Shown in pieces: positions 51,808 to 60,264 of a DNA stretch of 64,000 bases. The translations under genes were made by a program, and so were the position numbers. The notes beneath the pieces were generated by a model. The model was not told the DNA's origin. It ran no database searches and saw only the letters and a list, made by a program, of their open reading frames with translations. The DNA lies in assembly GCA_963838845.1 (NCBI GenBank), contig CAWISR010000002.1, positions 682,001 through 746,000 of the forward strand. The letters run 5' to 3'. Source of the stretch: CAVRXQ01 sp963838845 (GTDB lineage Bacteria; Actinomycetota; Acidimicrobiia; Acidimicrobiales; Bog-793). How positions within the stretch are numbered: position 1 is the first letter of the stretch; the number at the start of each line of letters is the position of its first letter.

Positions 51808-52618
51808 CTGCTCCTCCGAATACGGTGAGTTCGGCGGCGACGTCAATGCGTCGCGCTTCGTCGGTCGTCGCGCCCGACGGCGTCGGAAGGATGGCATCGA
51901 GCGCCAAACGCAACGAGTGGACGAATTCGCGTAGCGCACCCGGGCCGCCCTCGGCGACTTCGATCGCGCGTGAACCGACGACGACGCCATCGGCGAGCGC
52001 GGCGACCGACTGCGCCTGCGCGGGCGTCGCGATGCCGAATCCCGCGTAGACGGGAACCGTCGTGGCCCGCCGGACCCGTGCGGCGAACTCCGGCAGTTCC
52101 GGCGGAAGGCTGCCGCGCGCACCGGTGACGCCGGTCAGGGTGACGAGATAAAGCCAGCCGTCCGTCTCGGACGCGGCGAGGCGGATCCGATCGTCATGGG
52201 TCGTCGGCGCGACGAGTTGGATCCTTTGCAGTTCGGGTCGCTCGCCGGCAGGGAGGTCGGCGACGATGACGCTCGTCGCGCCGGCGGCGCGCATCGCGTC
52301 GGCGAGTTGCTCCCAGCCGTACGCCTCGAAGAGCGACGAGTACGTCATCGGAACGAGGGGTGTCTCGGGACAGCGCTCCCGCGCCCGGGTGAGCACGTCG
52401 AGGCAGCGGTTCGTTCGCATCCCCTCGGCGAGGGCGCGCTCGGCAGCGCGGCGGATCACCGGTCCGTCGGCGAGCGGGTCGGAGAACGGAAAGCCGATCT
52501 CGACGACGTCGGCTCCACCCTCCACCGCGGCGGCGGCGAAGTCGGGAGTGGCGTCGCCCGCCATCAGGTAGATGACGAGGCGCTTGCGCTCCCGAGCTGT
52601 GCGATCACTGGCTGCCAA
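51797..52618 (-). CDS. trpA: Tryptophan synthase alpha chain
   Basis: 273 residues from TTG 52618, overlapping trpB by 14 nt. LVIYLMAGDATPDF, VVEIGFPFSDPLADGPVIRRAAERAL with the catalytic Glu, MTYSSLFEAYG, VIVADLPAGE, and the phosphate loop GFGIATPAQAQSVA...VVVGSRAIE. It cleaves indole-3-glycerol phosphate. The N-terminus is a little shorter than usual. The operon continues into a DAHP synthase gene. Confidence 0.95.
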   Translation of the reverse strand: MAASDRTARERKRLVIYLMAGDATPDFAAAAVEGGADVVEIGFPFSDPLADGPVIRRAAERALAEGMRTNRCLDVLTRARERCPETPLVPMTYSSLFEAYGWEQLADAMRAAGATSVIVADLPAGERPELQRIQLVAPTTHDDRIRLAASETDGWLYLVTLTGVTGARGSLPPELPEFAARVRRATTVPVYAGFGIATPAQAQSVAALADGVVVGSRAIEVAEGGPGALREFVHSLRLALDAILPTPSGATTDEARRIDVAAELTVFGGAGGD

Positions 52619-53729
52619 GGTGGGCGAGCACCTCCTTCAGGTCCTTGTCCCCGCGCCCAGAGAGGCAGACGACGGCGAGGTCCACTTCGAGTTCGCGCGC
52701 CCGCGCGAGCGCGTGGGCGGGCTCGAGCGCCGGGATGATGCCTTCCGATCGGGCGAGATGACCGAACGCGGCGAGCGCCTCGGCGTCGCTCGCGCTCAGG
52801 TACTCGGCGCGGCCAGTCGCTGCGAGGTGGGCGTGCTCGGGGCCGACCCCCGGATAGTCGAGGCCCGCCGAGATCGAACGCGCGTCCTCGATCTGGCCGT
52901 CGGCGTCGGCGAGGATCGACGAGCGCGCGCCGTGGAGCACCCCCGGGCGACCCTTGCCGATCGATGCGGCACCTTCGGCCTCGACGCCGATCAAGCGCAC
53001 CGACTGGTCGGCGAGGAATCCGCGGAAGATGCCGATCGCGTTTGATCCGCCGCCGACACAGGCGATGACGGCGTCGGGAAGCCGTCCTTCGGCGGCGAGG
53101 ATCTGGCTGCGCGCCTCGATGCCGATCACCGACTGCAGCGCAGCGACGATCTCGGGATACGGCGCCGGACCGACGCACGAGCCGATCAGGTAGTGGGTGG
53201 TGTCGACGTTCGTGATCCAGTCGCGGATCGCCTCGCTCACCGCCTCTTTCAACGTGCGCGTGCCGAAGGCGACCGGCCGCACGTCGGCGCCGAGCAGACC
53301 CATCCGCTCGACGTTGGGCTGCTGGCGGCGGATGTCCTCCTCACCCATATAGACGACGCACTCGAGTCCGAACCGCGCACAGACGGTGGCGACCGCGACG
53401 CCGTGCTGGCCGGCGCCGGTCTCGGCGACGATGCGATGCTTGCCGAGAAAACGCGCCAGTAACACCTGACCGAGCGCGTTGTTCAACTTGTGCGCCCCCG
53501 TGTGGAGGAGGTCCTCACGCTTCAGATAGAGCCGCGCGCGTGAGTCGAAGCGTTCGGCGAGCGTGAGCGGGGTTGGTCGGCCGGCGTAGTTCGTGAGCAG
53601 GTTCTCGAGCTCGCGGCGAAACTCGGGATCCTCGCGCACCTTCTGCCAACCCGCTTCGAGCTCGTCGAGGGCGGGAATCAGCGTCTCGGGCACGTACCGC
53701 CCACCGAACGCACCGAAGTCGCCGCTCAT
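52605..53729 (-). CDS. trpB: Tryptophan synthase beta chain
   Basis: 374 residues from ATG 53729, whose ATGA overlaps the trpCF stop. FGAFGGRYVPETLIPALDEL, LYLKREDLLHTGAHKLNNALGQ with the PLP Lys, ETGAGQHGVAVATVCARFG, GTRTLKEAVSEAIRDW and CVGGGSNAIGIF are all TrpB1-type signatures. It joins indole and serine to form tryptophan. Confidence 0.97.
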   Translation of the reverse strand: MSGDFGAFGGRYVPETLIPALDELEAGWQKVREDPEFRRELENLLTNYAGRPTPLTLAERFDSRARLYLKREDLLHTGAHKLNNALGQVLLARFLGKHRIVAETGAGQHGVAVATVCARFGLECVVYMGEEDIRRQQPNVERMGLLGADVRPVAFGTRTLKEAVSEAIRDWITNVDTTHYLIGSCVGPAPYPEIVAALQSVIGIEARSQILAAEGRLPDAVIACVGGGSNAIGIFRGFLADQSVRLIGVEAEGAASIGKGRPGVLHGARSSILADADGQIEDARSISAGLDYPGVGPEHAHLAATGRAEYLSASDAEALAAFGHLARSEGIIPALEPAHALARARELEVDLAVVCLSGRGDKDLKEVLAHLGSQ

Positions 53730-54883
53730 GAGCGAGCCGCGGCGATGAACGCCCGCACGCGTTCGTGATCTTTGATCCCCGGGGCAGACTCGAGTGCTGA
53801 GGACGCATCGACGGCCCACGGTCGCACCGTGGCGATCGCCGCCCTCACGTTGTCGGGTCCGAGGCCCCCGGCGAGCATCACCCGTCCGTCGAGGAGCGCC
53901 GCGTTCTGCAGGTGGGCGGGATCCCTGCCGTTCCACGGTTGGTCGACGACCCGGGCGACGGGTTCGCCCTCGCGCAGCAGCACCGCCTGGCGGCCACGCG
54001 GGGCGCCGCTTTCTTCTCGGTACAGCTGGACGAGATCGGCGTCCGTTGGCTGGGCTTCACCGACGAATACGGCGACGGAGAGCACCGTCGGGGGGACGTC
54101 GAGTAGCCGCTCGGCGCGCCGCGGGCTCCCCTTCGCGAACACGAACCCGACGAGGTCGGCGCCGGCTTGGACCGCGGCGTTGACGTCTTCTTGGCGCGTG
54201 AGGCCGCATACCTTCACAAGCGGGCGGGAGCCGAGGTCGCGCAACCGCGCGGCCGGGTCGGACGCACGCATCAGCGCCGAGCCGATGAGCACCGCGTCGG
54301 CGCCGGCGAGCTCGGCGGCGGCGGCTTGGGCACGCGTCTCGATGCCGCTTTCGGCGATAACGATGCGATCCCTCGGTGCACGGCTGACGAGCGCGAGCTG
54401 GGTACGTCGGTCGATAGCGAAGCTGACGAGGTCCCTCGCATTGACACCGATCACCGGCGCGCCGATCGCGGTCGCGCGCTCGAGCTCGACCGCGTCATGA
54501 GCCTCGACGAGCGCGTCAAGACTGAGGGATTCGGCATATGTGAGGAGGTCGGCTGCCTGGTCGTCGTCGAGGTCGCGCAGGATCAACAGCGCCGCGTCCG
54601 CACCCGCGTTGCGAACCTCCGCGAGGTGAGCGCGCGTGGAGAAGAACCCTTTCGCGAGCAGTGGCGCGTGGGTGGCCGCGCGAGCTGCCGACAAGTCAGC
54701 GAGCGAACCATCGAAGCGGCCATCGACGAGGATCGAGACCGCCGCCGCGCCGGCATCGGCGAACTGTTTCGCGAGGAGCGCGGGATTAGCATCCGGGCGG
54801 AGGTCGCCTGCCGACGGTGATCTCCGCTTCACCTCGGCGATGATCGAGAGCCCCTGACTTCTGAGGGCGTCGGCGAATCTCAT
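53726..54883 (-). CDS. trpCF: Bifunctional indole-3-glycerol-phosphate synthase / phosphoribosylanthranilate isomerase
   Basis: 385 residues. Residues 1-215 are TrpC: IIAEVKRRSPSAGDL, VSILVDGRFDGSLADL, LLAKGFFSTRAHLAEVRNAGADAALLIL, VGVNARDL-like IGVNARDLVSF and IAESGIETRAQ. Residues 220-385 are TrpF: VKVCGLTRQEDVNAAVQAGADLVGFVFAKGSPR, with the general base Cys and MLAGGLGPDNVRAAI...VDASSALESAPGIKD. The TrpC N-terminus is shorter than in the monofunctional enzyme. Fused TrpC-F is known in enterobacteria and Corynebacterium; many other actinobacteria use separate TrpC with bifunctional PriA. It overlaps trpD and trpB by 4 nt each. Confidence 0.94.
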   Translation of the reverse strand: MRFADALRSQGLSIIAEVKRRSPSAGDLRPDANPALLAKQFADAGAAAVSILVDGRFDGSLADLSAARAATHAPLLAKGFFSTRAHLAEVRNAGADAALLILRDLDDDQAADLLTYAESLSLDALVEAHDAVELERATAIGAPVIGVNARDLVSFAIDRRTQLALVSRAPRDRIVIAESGIETRAQAAAAELAGADAVLIGSALMRASDPAARLRDLGSRPLVKVCGLTRQEDVNAAVQAGADLVGFVFAKGSPRRAERLLDVPPTVLSVAVFVGEAQPTDADLVQLYREESGAPRGRQAVLLREGEPVARVVDQPWNGRDPAHLQNAALLDGRVMLAGGLGPDNVRAAIATVRPWAVDASSALESAPGIKDHERVRAFIAAARS

Positions 54884-55899
54884 GCCATCGCCCCAGCCTT
54901 CGAGAACGCGATGAGTTCGTCGAGTCGGTCGCTCGCTGCGCCGCTGTCGATCGCGCGCCGCGCGAGCTCGAGGCCGTGGCGGAGATCGCTCGACTCGTTG
55001 GCGGCCGCGATCGCGGCGGCGGCGTTGAAGAGGATCGCCTCGCGCCGCGGTGACCGTTCACCGGCGAACACGCGACGGATCGCGCTGGCGTTTTCGGCGG
55101 GGCTCCCGCCGGCGAGGGTCCCGAGCGCACCGCGGGCGATCCCGAGGTCTTCGGGCGCGACGACACGGTCACGAACGGCGCCGTTCGCGACCTCGGCGAC
55201 GAGATTCTCTCCGACTGGAGAAAACTCGTCGATTCCGCCCGCTCCGTGCACGACGAAGGCATGGCGCGACCCGAGTTGGACGAGTACCTCCGCGATGGTG
55301 CGCACGAGGTGGCTCGAATAGACGCCGATGACCTGCGCGCGGGCGCCAGCCGGGTTCGTCAGCGGGCCGAGCACGTTGAAGACCGTCCGGGTCGCGAGGT
55401 CGCGGCGCACCGACGAGGCGTGGCGCATCGCGGGGTGGTGCGACGGCGCGAACAGGAAGCCGAAGCCGAGCTCGTCAATCGACTGTTCGACGAGGTGCGT
55501 CGGTTGTCCGATCTCGAATCCGAGCGCCTCGAGCACGTCTGCCGATCCGCACGCCGAGGACACGGCGCGGTTTCCGTGCTTCGCTACTCCCGCGCCCGCC
55601 GCGGCGGCGAGCAAGGCGGCGGCGGTCGAGATGTTGATCGTGCCTGCGCCGTCGCCTCCCGTCCCGGCCGTGTCGACGAGGTCGGGACGTTTGGGGCGCA
55701 CCGGGACGGCGTGGTCTCGCATCGCGAGCGCGCAGCCAGCGATCTCGTCAGCGGTCTCACCCTTGGCGCGTAGCGCAATGAGAAACGCGGCGATCTGGGA
55801 CTCGGTCGCTTCGCCGGCCATGATCGTGCGCATCGCTTCCTGCGCCTCGGCGAGGGAAAGGTCTCTTCGTTCGAGAAGGCGCTCGATGATGACTCGCAT
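54880..55899 (-). CDS. trpD: Anthranilate phosphoribosyltransferase
   Basis: 339 residues. LVDTAGTGGDGAGTINISTAAALLAAAAG (PRPP-binding GTGGD), KHGNRAVSSACGSADVLEALG, FLFAPSHHPAMRHASSVRRDLATRTVFNVLGPLTNPA are diagnostic. It transfers phosphoribose to anthranilate. It is separate from TrpG, unlike the enterobacterial fusion. Its ATG overlaps the trpG stop and its stop overlaps the trpCF start, both by 4 nt. Confidence 0.97.
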   Translation of the reverse strand: MRVIIERLLERRDLSLAEAQEAMRTIMAGEATESQIAAFLIALRAKGETADEIAGCALAMRDHAVPVRPKRPDLVDTAGTGGDGAGTINISTAAALLAAAAGAGVAKHGNRAVSSACGSADVLEALGFEIGQPTHLVEQSIDELGFGFLFAPSHHPAMRHASSVRRDLATRTVFNVLGPLTNPAGARAQVIGVYSSHLVRTIAEVLVQLGSRHAFVVHGAGGIDEFSPVGENLVAEVANGAVRDRVVAPEDLGIARGALGTLAGGSPAENASAIRRVFAGERSPRREAILFNAAAAIAAANESSDLRHGLELARRAIDSGAASDRLDELIAFSKAGAMA

Positions 55900-56462
55900 C
55901 AGAGGTTTCCTTTGAGGAAGTTTGCGGCGATCACCGATCCGTCCGGCGTCAGCACCGATTCGGGGTGGAACTGCACGCCGACGATCGGGAGCTCACGATG
56001 CCGCACGGCCATCACTTCACCGTCGTCGGCGTGCGCGGTCTCCTCGAGCGACGGCGGCAGATCGGTCGCGGCGAGGGAGTGGTAGCGGCCGGCGACGAGG
56101 GGATCGGGTACCCGATCGAACAGGCCGGCCCCGTCGTGGCGGATCGGGCGTGCCTTTCCGTGAATGAGCTCGCGGGCGTAGCCGATCTTGCCGCCGAAAG
56201 CCTCGACGATCATCTGGTGACCGAGGCAGACGCCGAGCGTTGGCGTGCGCGAGCTGACGTGCCGGATGAGGTTTACGACATCGGGGTGATCGGACGGGCG
56301 GCCTGGGCCGGGTGAGATGACGAGGAAGTCCGGCGCGAACGCGTCGACGCCGCAGACGTCGATCTCGTCGCTGCGCACGACGGATACCGCCGTTCCGAGC
56401 GCGCCGAACAGGTGCGCGAGGTTGAAGGTAAACGAGTCGTAGTTGTCGAGGAGGAGCATCAT
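55899..56462 (-). CDS. trpG: Anthranilate synthase component II, glutamine amidotransferase
   Basis: 187 residues from ATG 56462 (a second ATG follows). Class I amidotransferase triad: Cys in TLGVCLGHQMIVEAFGG, and His/Glu in VGVQFHPESVLT; LLLDNYDSFTFNLAHLFG at the start and SPGPGRPSDH. It supplies ammonia to TrpE and may also serve PabB, as no pabA is visible here. Overlaps trpE and trpD by 4 nt each. Confidence 0.96.
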   Translation of the reverse strand: MMLLLDNYDSFTFNLAHLFGALGTAVSVVRSDEIDVCGVDAFAPDFLVISPGPGRPSDHPDVVNLIRHVSSRTPTLGVCLGHQMIVEAFGGKIGYARELIHGKARPIRHDGAGLFDRVPDPLVAGRYHSLAATDLPPSLEETAHADDGEVMAVRHRELPIVGVQFHPESVLTPDGSVIAANFLKGNL

Positions 56463-57697
56463 CGCGGCGGTGCCTCTTCGGCGAGCGCGATCGCTTCCTC
56501 GAGCGCGCGCAATTTGTTGAGGCATTCCTCGTGTTCGGCGGAAGGGTCGCTGTCGGCGACAATCCCGCCCCCAGCCTGCAGGTACGCGACCCCGTGGCGG
56601 ACGATCGCGGTACGGATCGCGATGCACATATCGAGGGCCCCGTCGTCGGGGAAGACGTACCCAACGGCGCCGGCGTAGATACCGCGGCGGTAACCCTCGA
56701 GCTCCGAGATGATCTGCATCGCGCGAATCTTCGGTGCTCCCGAGACGGTGCCGGCGGGGAAGCACGCTTGCGCGAGGGCGAACGGAGCGCAGCCTTCCTC
56801 GAGCTCACCGGCGACTTCGGAGACGAGGTGAGTGACGTGCGAGTATCGCTCGGGTTCCATGAACCTCTCGAGGTGCACCGTTCCCGGGACACAGACGCGC
56901 GAGAGGTCATTGCGACCGAGGTCGACGAGCATGACGTGCTCGGCTCGGTCCTTTTCGGAAGAAAGCAAGGCGGCGGTGTCGTCGACGCCGGACGCGACCG
57001 TGCCGGCGATTGGGTTCACCGCGGCGCGGGCACCCTCGCATTTCACGATCGTCTCTGGTGAGCTGCCGACGAGAGCGAAATCGCCGAACTCGATGAGGAA
57101 CAGGTATGGCGAGGGATTGACCCGCCGGAGCGATCGATAGAGGTCGATCGGGGAGGCGGAGGTCGGGCGTTCCGCGCGTTGGGAGATGACAACCTGGTAG
57201 ACGTCACCTTCACGGATGTACTTCTTTGCCTGCTCGACGCGCGCGAGATGCTCGTCTCGTCCCGGGTAGCGCGTGAGCGGTCCGGCGGCATGCCTGCTCG
57301 GCGGCCGTTCGGGGATCGACGATGCGAATCGCTCGGCGACGTCAGACGGATCTCCGCGCAGCACGTTGGCGACGCCGCGGGCGTGATCGAAGCGCACGAG
57401 CACGTCGGGAACGACGAACCTGCTCGGCGGGGTCTCCGGTCCGTCAGCGGGCAGTGGGACGCTCGGTTCGAAGTCGGCGATCGCGTCATATCCGAGGAAG
57501 CCGAAAACCGGATCGCCGCCGCCCGTAGCTCCGTTCCAGTCGACGAGGCGTTTGCCGCATCCCACGAACGAGTACCGGCCGAGACGTCCGCGTTCGACAG
57601 ACTCGAAGAGGAACGCGGCGCGGTCGGCGCGCGCGTCACCGAGGCGCAGGTACGCCCCGAGAGGAGTGATGAGATCGGTTGAGATTTCTGTTGTCAT
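56459..57697 (-). CDS. trpE: Anthranilate synthase component I
   Basis: 412 residues, about 80-100 shorter than typical TrpE, mainly by compaction between the N-terminal FLFESVERGRLGRYSFVG segment (which contains the LLES-like feedback site) and the catalytic domain. That domain has YIREGDVYQVVISQRAE, PSPYLFLIEFGDFALVGSSPE, NPIAGTVASGVDD, DLGRNDLSRVCVPGTV, HLVSEVAGEL, FPAGTVSGAPKIRAMQII and AGGGIVADSDPSAEHEECLNK. With TrpG it converts chorismate to anthranilate. It starts the operon, 9 nt after the attenuator's T-run. Confidence 0.95.
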   Translation of the reverse strand: MTTEISTDLITPLGAYLRLGDARADRAAFLFESVERGRLGRYSFVGCGKRLVDWNGATGGGDPVFGFLGYDAIADFEPSVPLPADGPETPPSRFVVPDVLVRFDHARGVANVLRGDPSDVAERFASSIPERPPSRHAAGPLTRYPGRDEHLARVEQAKKYIREGDVYQVVISQRAERPTSASPIDLYRSLRRVNPSPYLFLIEFGDFALVGSSPETIVKCEGARAAVNPIAGTVASGVDDTAALLSSEKDRAEHVMLVDLGRNDLSRVCVPGTVHLERFMEPERYSHVTHLVSEVAGELEEGCAPFALAQACFPAGTVSGAPKIRAMQIISELEGYRRGIYAGAVGYVFPDDGALDMCIAIRTAIVRHGVAYLQAGGGIVADSDPSAEHEECLNKLRALEEAIALAEEAPPR

Positions 57698-57705
57698 AAG
57701 GGCAT

Positions 57706-57730
57706 AAAAAAACGGCCCCTTGCGGAGCCG
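57706..57730 (-). terminator. trp attenuator terminator
   Basis: On the minus strand CGGCTCC-GCAA-GGGGCCG (one T-G wobble) is followed by seven T and, almost at once, the trpE ATG. Confidence 0.83.
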
Positions 57731-57754
57731 GTCGAGCGGTCGAGAGGTGCGCGT

Positions 57755-57823
57755 CTAGGACGACGGCGGGCTCCCGCGCCGCTCGACTCGCCAAGACCAG
57801 GTCGCATGCGCCGCGTTAGCCAC
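57755..57823 (-). CDS. trp leader peptide, 22 aa
   Basis: From GTG 57823 the frame reads MANAAHATWSWRVERRG and ends PPSS before TAG; codons 9 and 11 are TGG. The GTG lies 6 nt after the -10 box, so it should be leaderless; a GTG at 57829 is too close to the promoter. Two Trp codons and a terminator between this frame and trpE are the classical trp attenuation layout. Confidence 0.75.
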   Translation of the reverse strand: MANAAHATWSWRVERRGSPPSS

Positions 57824-57829
57824 GGCCAC

Positions 57830-57858
57830 AGGTTACGGGGCGCGCGGTCGATCGGCAA
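57830..57858 (-). promoter_or_regulatory. trp operon promoter
   Basis: On the minus strand TTGCCG (57853-57858), 17-nt spacer, TAACCT (57830-57835), 6 nt, GTG of the leader peptide. Confidence 0.6.
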
Positions 57859-58006
57859 GGGCGCGTGCGAACTCCCCGTGGTTTCGCATGCTTTCTTCGT
57901 ACCCGCCTCGTGCCCGACAAGGAAGCGAGAACGCACTCGCTGAGGATGAACCGGCACCTTTCCGGCGAATCTCGCACTCGGCGCTTTCCTCCTCACGTTC
58001 GGTAGC

Positions 58007-59434
58007 GTGCGAATCATCACCGAAGCCCATCACCTGACAGCCCTCGATCAAGCCGCGGCGGTCCGGCGGCGCGAGATTCGTCCGCTCGAACTCGTCGAGC
58101 ACTACCTCTCGCGGATCGAGGATTTCAACACGGATCTCGGCGCGTTCGTCACGGTAACCGCGGATCGTGCCATCGACGGGGCGAAGGAAGCTGAACGCCA
58201 CGTCGGGACCGACGCGGCGGCCTCACCACTGTTCGGTGTGCCGGTGGCGATCAAGGACCTGAACCTCATCGCCGGGGTGCCGACGCATTTCGGTAGTTCG
58301 GTGGCGGGCGACTTCGTCGCGCCGATCGACGACAACGTCGTCTCTCGCATACTCGGCGCGGGTCTCGTCAGCCTCGGGAAGACCAACACCCCCGAGTTCG
58401 GTCTCACCTGTTACACAGAACCCGACGTCGCGCCGCCGGCTCGCACGCCGTTCGACCCGAGGCGCTCGGCCGGGGGCTCGAGCGGAGGCGCAGGTGCTGC
58501 GGTATCGGCCGGACTCGCCCCGGTTGCGCAGGGAAGCGACGGCGCCGGATCGATCCGCATCCCGGCGAGTGTCTGTGGCTTGGTCGGCCTGAAGACCTCG
58601 CGGGGGCGGGTGAGCGGCGGACCGGTCATTGCCGACAGCTCGGGGCTCGCCGTGAACGGCCCGCTCGCGCGAACGGTCGCCGATGCGGCAGCGTTGCTCG
58701 ACGTCATGGCGGGGCCGATGCCCGGCGATCCGTACTGGGCACCGCCGCTTCCCGACGGAGAGACGTTCCTCGCCTCGACGGAAAGGCCGCCGCCACGTTT
58801 GCGAATCGGACTCACGAAGGAGCCGGTGATCGCCGATGCGCAGCTCGATGCGGAATGCGATGACGCGTTCGCGGCTGCGGTGTCGCTGTTCGAGGAGCTC
58901 GGTCACGAGGTGCGGGAGTGCCCGAAACTGTTCGCGAGTTCACTCGTTCCGGAATTCGAGTTGATCTGGTCGGTCGGAGCGGCTTCGATCCCGGTGCCGC
59001 CCGAGAAAGAGGAAGAGCTTCGGCCGCTCACGCGCTGGCTTCGCGAACGCGGCAAATCAACAGAGGCGACGCGATACGTGACCGCGCTCGCAACCGTCCA
59101 AGCTGCGGCGAGGCAGGCGATTATCGCAATGTCGCTCTTCGATGTGGTCGCCACGCCGACCTTGGCGCAGAAGCCCGCCTTCGTCGGCGCGATCCGCGAT
59201 GACGACGATCCTGACGGCGACTTTCAGGCACAGAAACGCTTCACCCCCTTCACCGCGCCGGCGAATCTCACCGGCCAACCAGCGATCTCGCTGCCGCTTT
59301 ATTGGACGGAAGAAGGATTGCCGATCGGGGTCCAGCTGATCGGTCGCCCGGCGGGCGAGTACGAGCTGCTCGCACTCGCCGCCGAACTCGAACGTGCTCG
59401 GCCTTGGGCCGAACACGTTCCTGCGATGTGGTGA
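58007..59434 (+). CDS. Amidase-signature family hydrolase
   Basis: 475 residues from GTG 58007. Ser-Ser-Lys catalytic elements: Lys in PVAIKDLNLIAGVPTHFGS, the cis-Ser in AQGSDGAGSIRIPAS and the nucleophile Ser in RSAGGSSGGAGAAVSAGLAP. NTPEFGLTCYTEPDV and the late FTAPANLTGQPAISLPLYW...PIGVQLIGRPAGEYELLALA are typical of general amidases rather than GatA. It hydrolyses an unknown amide. The promoter region is shared with the divergent trp operon. Confidence 0.9.
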   Translation: MRIITEAHHLTALDQAAAVRRREIRPLELVEHYLSRIEDFNTDLGAFVTVTADRAIDGAKEAERHVGTDAAASPLFGVPVAIKDLNLIAGVPTHFGSSVAGDFVAPIDDNVVSRILGAGLVSLGKTNTPEFGLTCYTEPDVAPPARTPFDPRRSAGGSSGGAGAAVSAGLAPVAQGSDGAGSIRIPASVCGLVGLKTSRGRVSGGPVIADSSGLAVNGPLARTVADAAALLDVMAGPMPGDPYWAPPLPDGETFLASTERPPPRLRIGLTKEPVIADAQLDAECDDAFAAAVSLFEELGHEVRECPKLFASSLVPEFELIWSVGAASIPVPPEKEEELRPLTRWLRERGKSTEATRYVTALATVQAAARQAIIAMSLFDVVATPTLAQKPAFVGAIRDDDDPDGDFQAQKRFTPFTAPANLTGQPAISLPLYWTEEGLPIGVQLIGRPAGEYELLALAAELERARPWAEHVPAMW

Positions 59435-59529
59435 ACGCAATCAGCCGGTGACCGGTCGTCGTCCTTCGTAGTCCAGCTGAGTACTGCGAATGACAGCTCT
59501 TTGGGTGGTCGAGCGCCTGCCGGCTGTCG

Positions 59530-60264
59530 CTAGGGCGTCACGCCGTTGTACGTCGCACCGAGGATGATCCAGACTTCGTTCGCCTGCAGCGCCGAATATT
59601 CGCGGTACTGGGGAACTCCGCTCACGTGCGCGGCGACGGTTTCCGCGGCGGAGAGGGAGTTCGGTCCGTACTCGATCAGGTTGCGTGCGTGGTCGAAAGC
59701 GGCGGCGTTTCCAACACCATTGATGGCGAAGCCAATCCGGTGCAGCGCTCTTGCAACCTCGCGCGCGACGTTTGGAGTGCCGACGCCGTTCAAGACCTCG
59801 ACGAGTACGTCGGACGGCGGGTCAGTGGCCACCCGCGCGGGCGGCGTCGTCGAGGTGGTAGTCGTCGACGTCGGTTGGGACGAAGTCGTCGTCGAGACCG
59901 GACGTGTCGTCGAGGTGACGGCCGGACGTGTCGTCGAGGTGACGGGCCGCGTGCTCGTCACCTCCGGCAGCGTCGTCGTCACGTTCGCTGGCGAGTGAGA
60001 ACGGCCGGCGGCGTCTTTCGAAGGACGCGTCCCTCCGGACGACGCGGCGAGGTAGCTCACGATCGCGATGAGCGCAGCAGCGAGCACCCCTGAGGTCACG
60101 ATGACTCTTCCCCTCCGCACCTCGAGTCGGCGCCGTGGCTCTTTCGCCTTCAAATGTCGCGGCGCGGTTGGCCCAATCGTTCCGAGTTCTCGCCGGGAAT
60201 GCGCGCCCGTCGTGACGGGATTCGGTCCCGACGGGTGCGGATCGACGCGTCGACTAGGCGACAT
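59530..60264 (-). CDS. Membrane-anchored LytR_C-domain protein
   Basis: 244 residues from ATG 60264, overlapping the kinase gene by 11 nt. A basic cytoplasmic N-terminus of about 50 residues, one helix (VIVTSGVLAAALIAIVSYLAAS), a long Thr/Ser/Pro linker (about 85-145), and an extracellular LytR_C domain (DVLVEVLNGVGTPNVAREVARALHRIGFAINGVGNA...VWIILGATYNGV). LytR_C domains accompany LCP wall-polymer ligases but here stand alone. Coupling to a PASTA kinase gene suggests a role in envelope homeostasis. Confidence 0.83.
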   Translation of the reverse strand: MSPSRRVDPHPSGPNPVTTGAHSRRELGTIGPTAPRHLKAKEPRRRLEVRRGRVIVTSGVLAAALIAIVSYLAASSGGTRPSKDAAGRSHSPANVTTTLPEVTSTRPVTSTTRPAVTSTTRPVSTTTSSQPTSTTTTSTTPPARVATDPPSDVLVEVLNGVGTPNVAREVARALHRIGFAINGVGNAAAFDHARNLIEYGPNSLSAAETVAAHVSGVPQYREYSALQANEVWIILGATYNGVTP

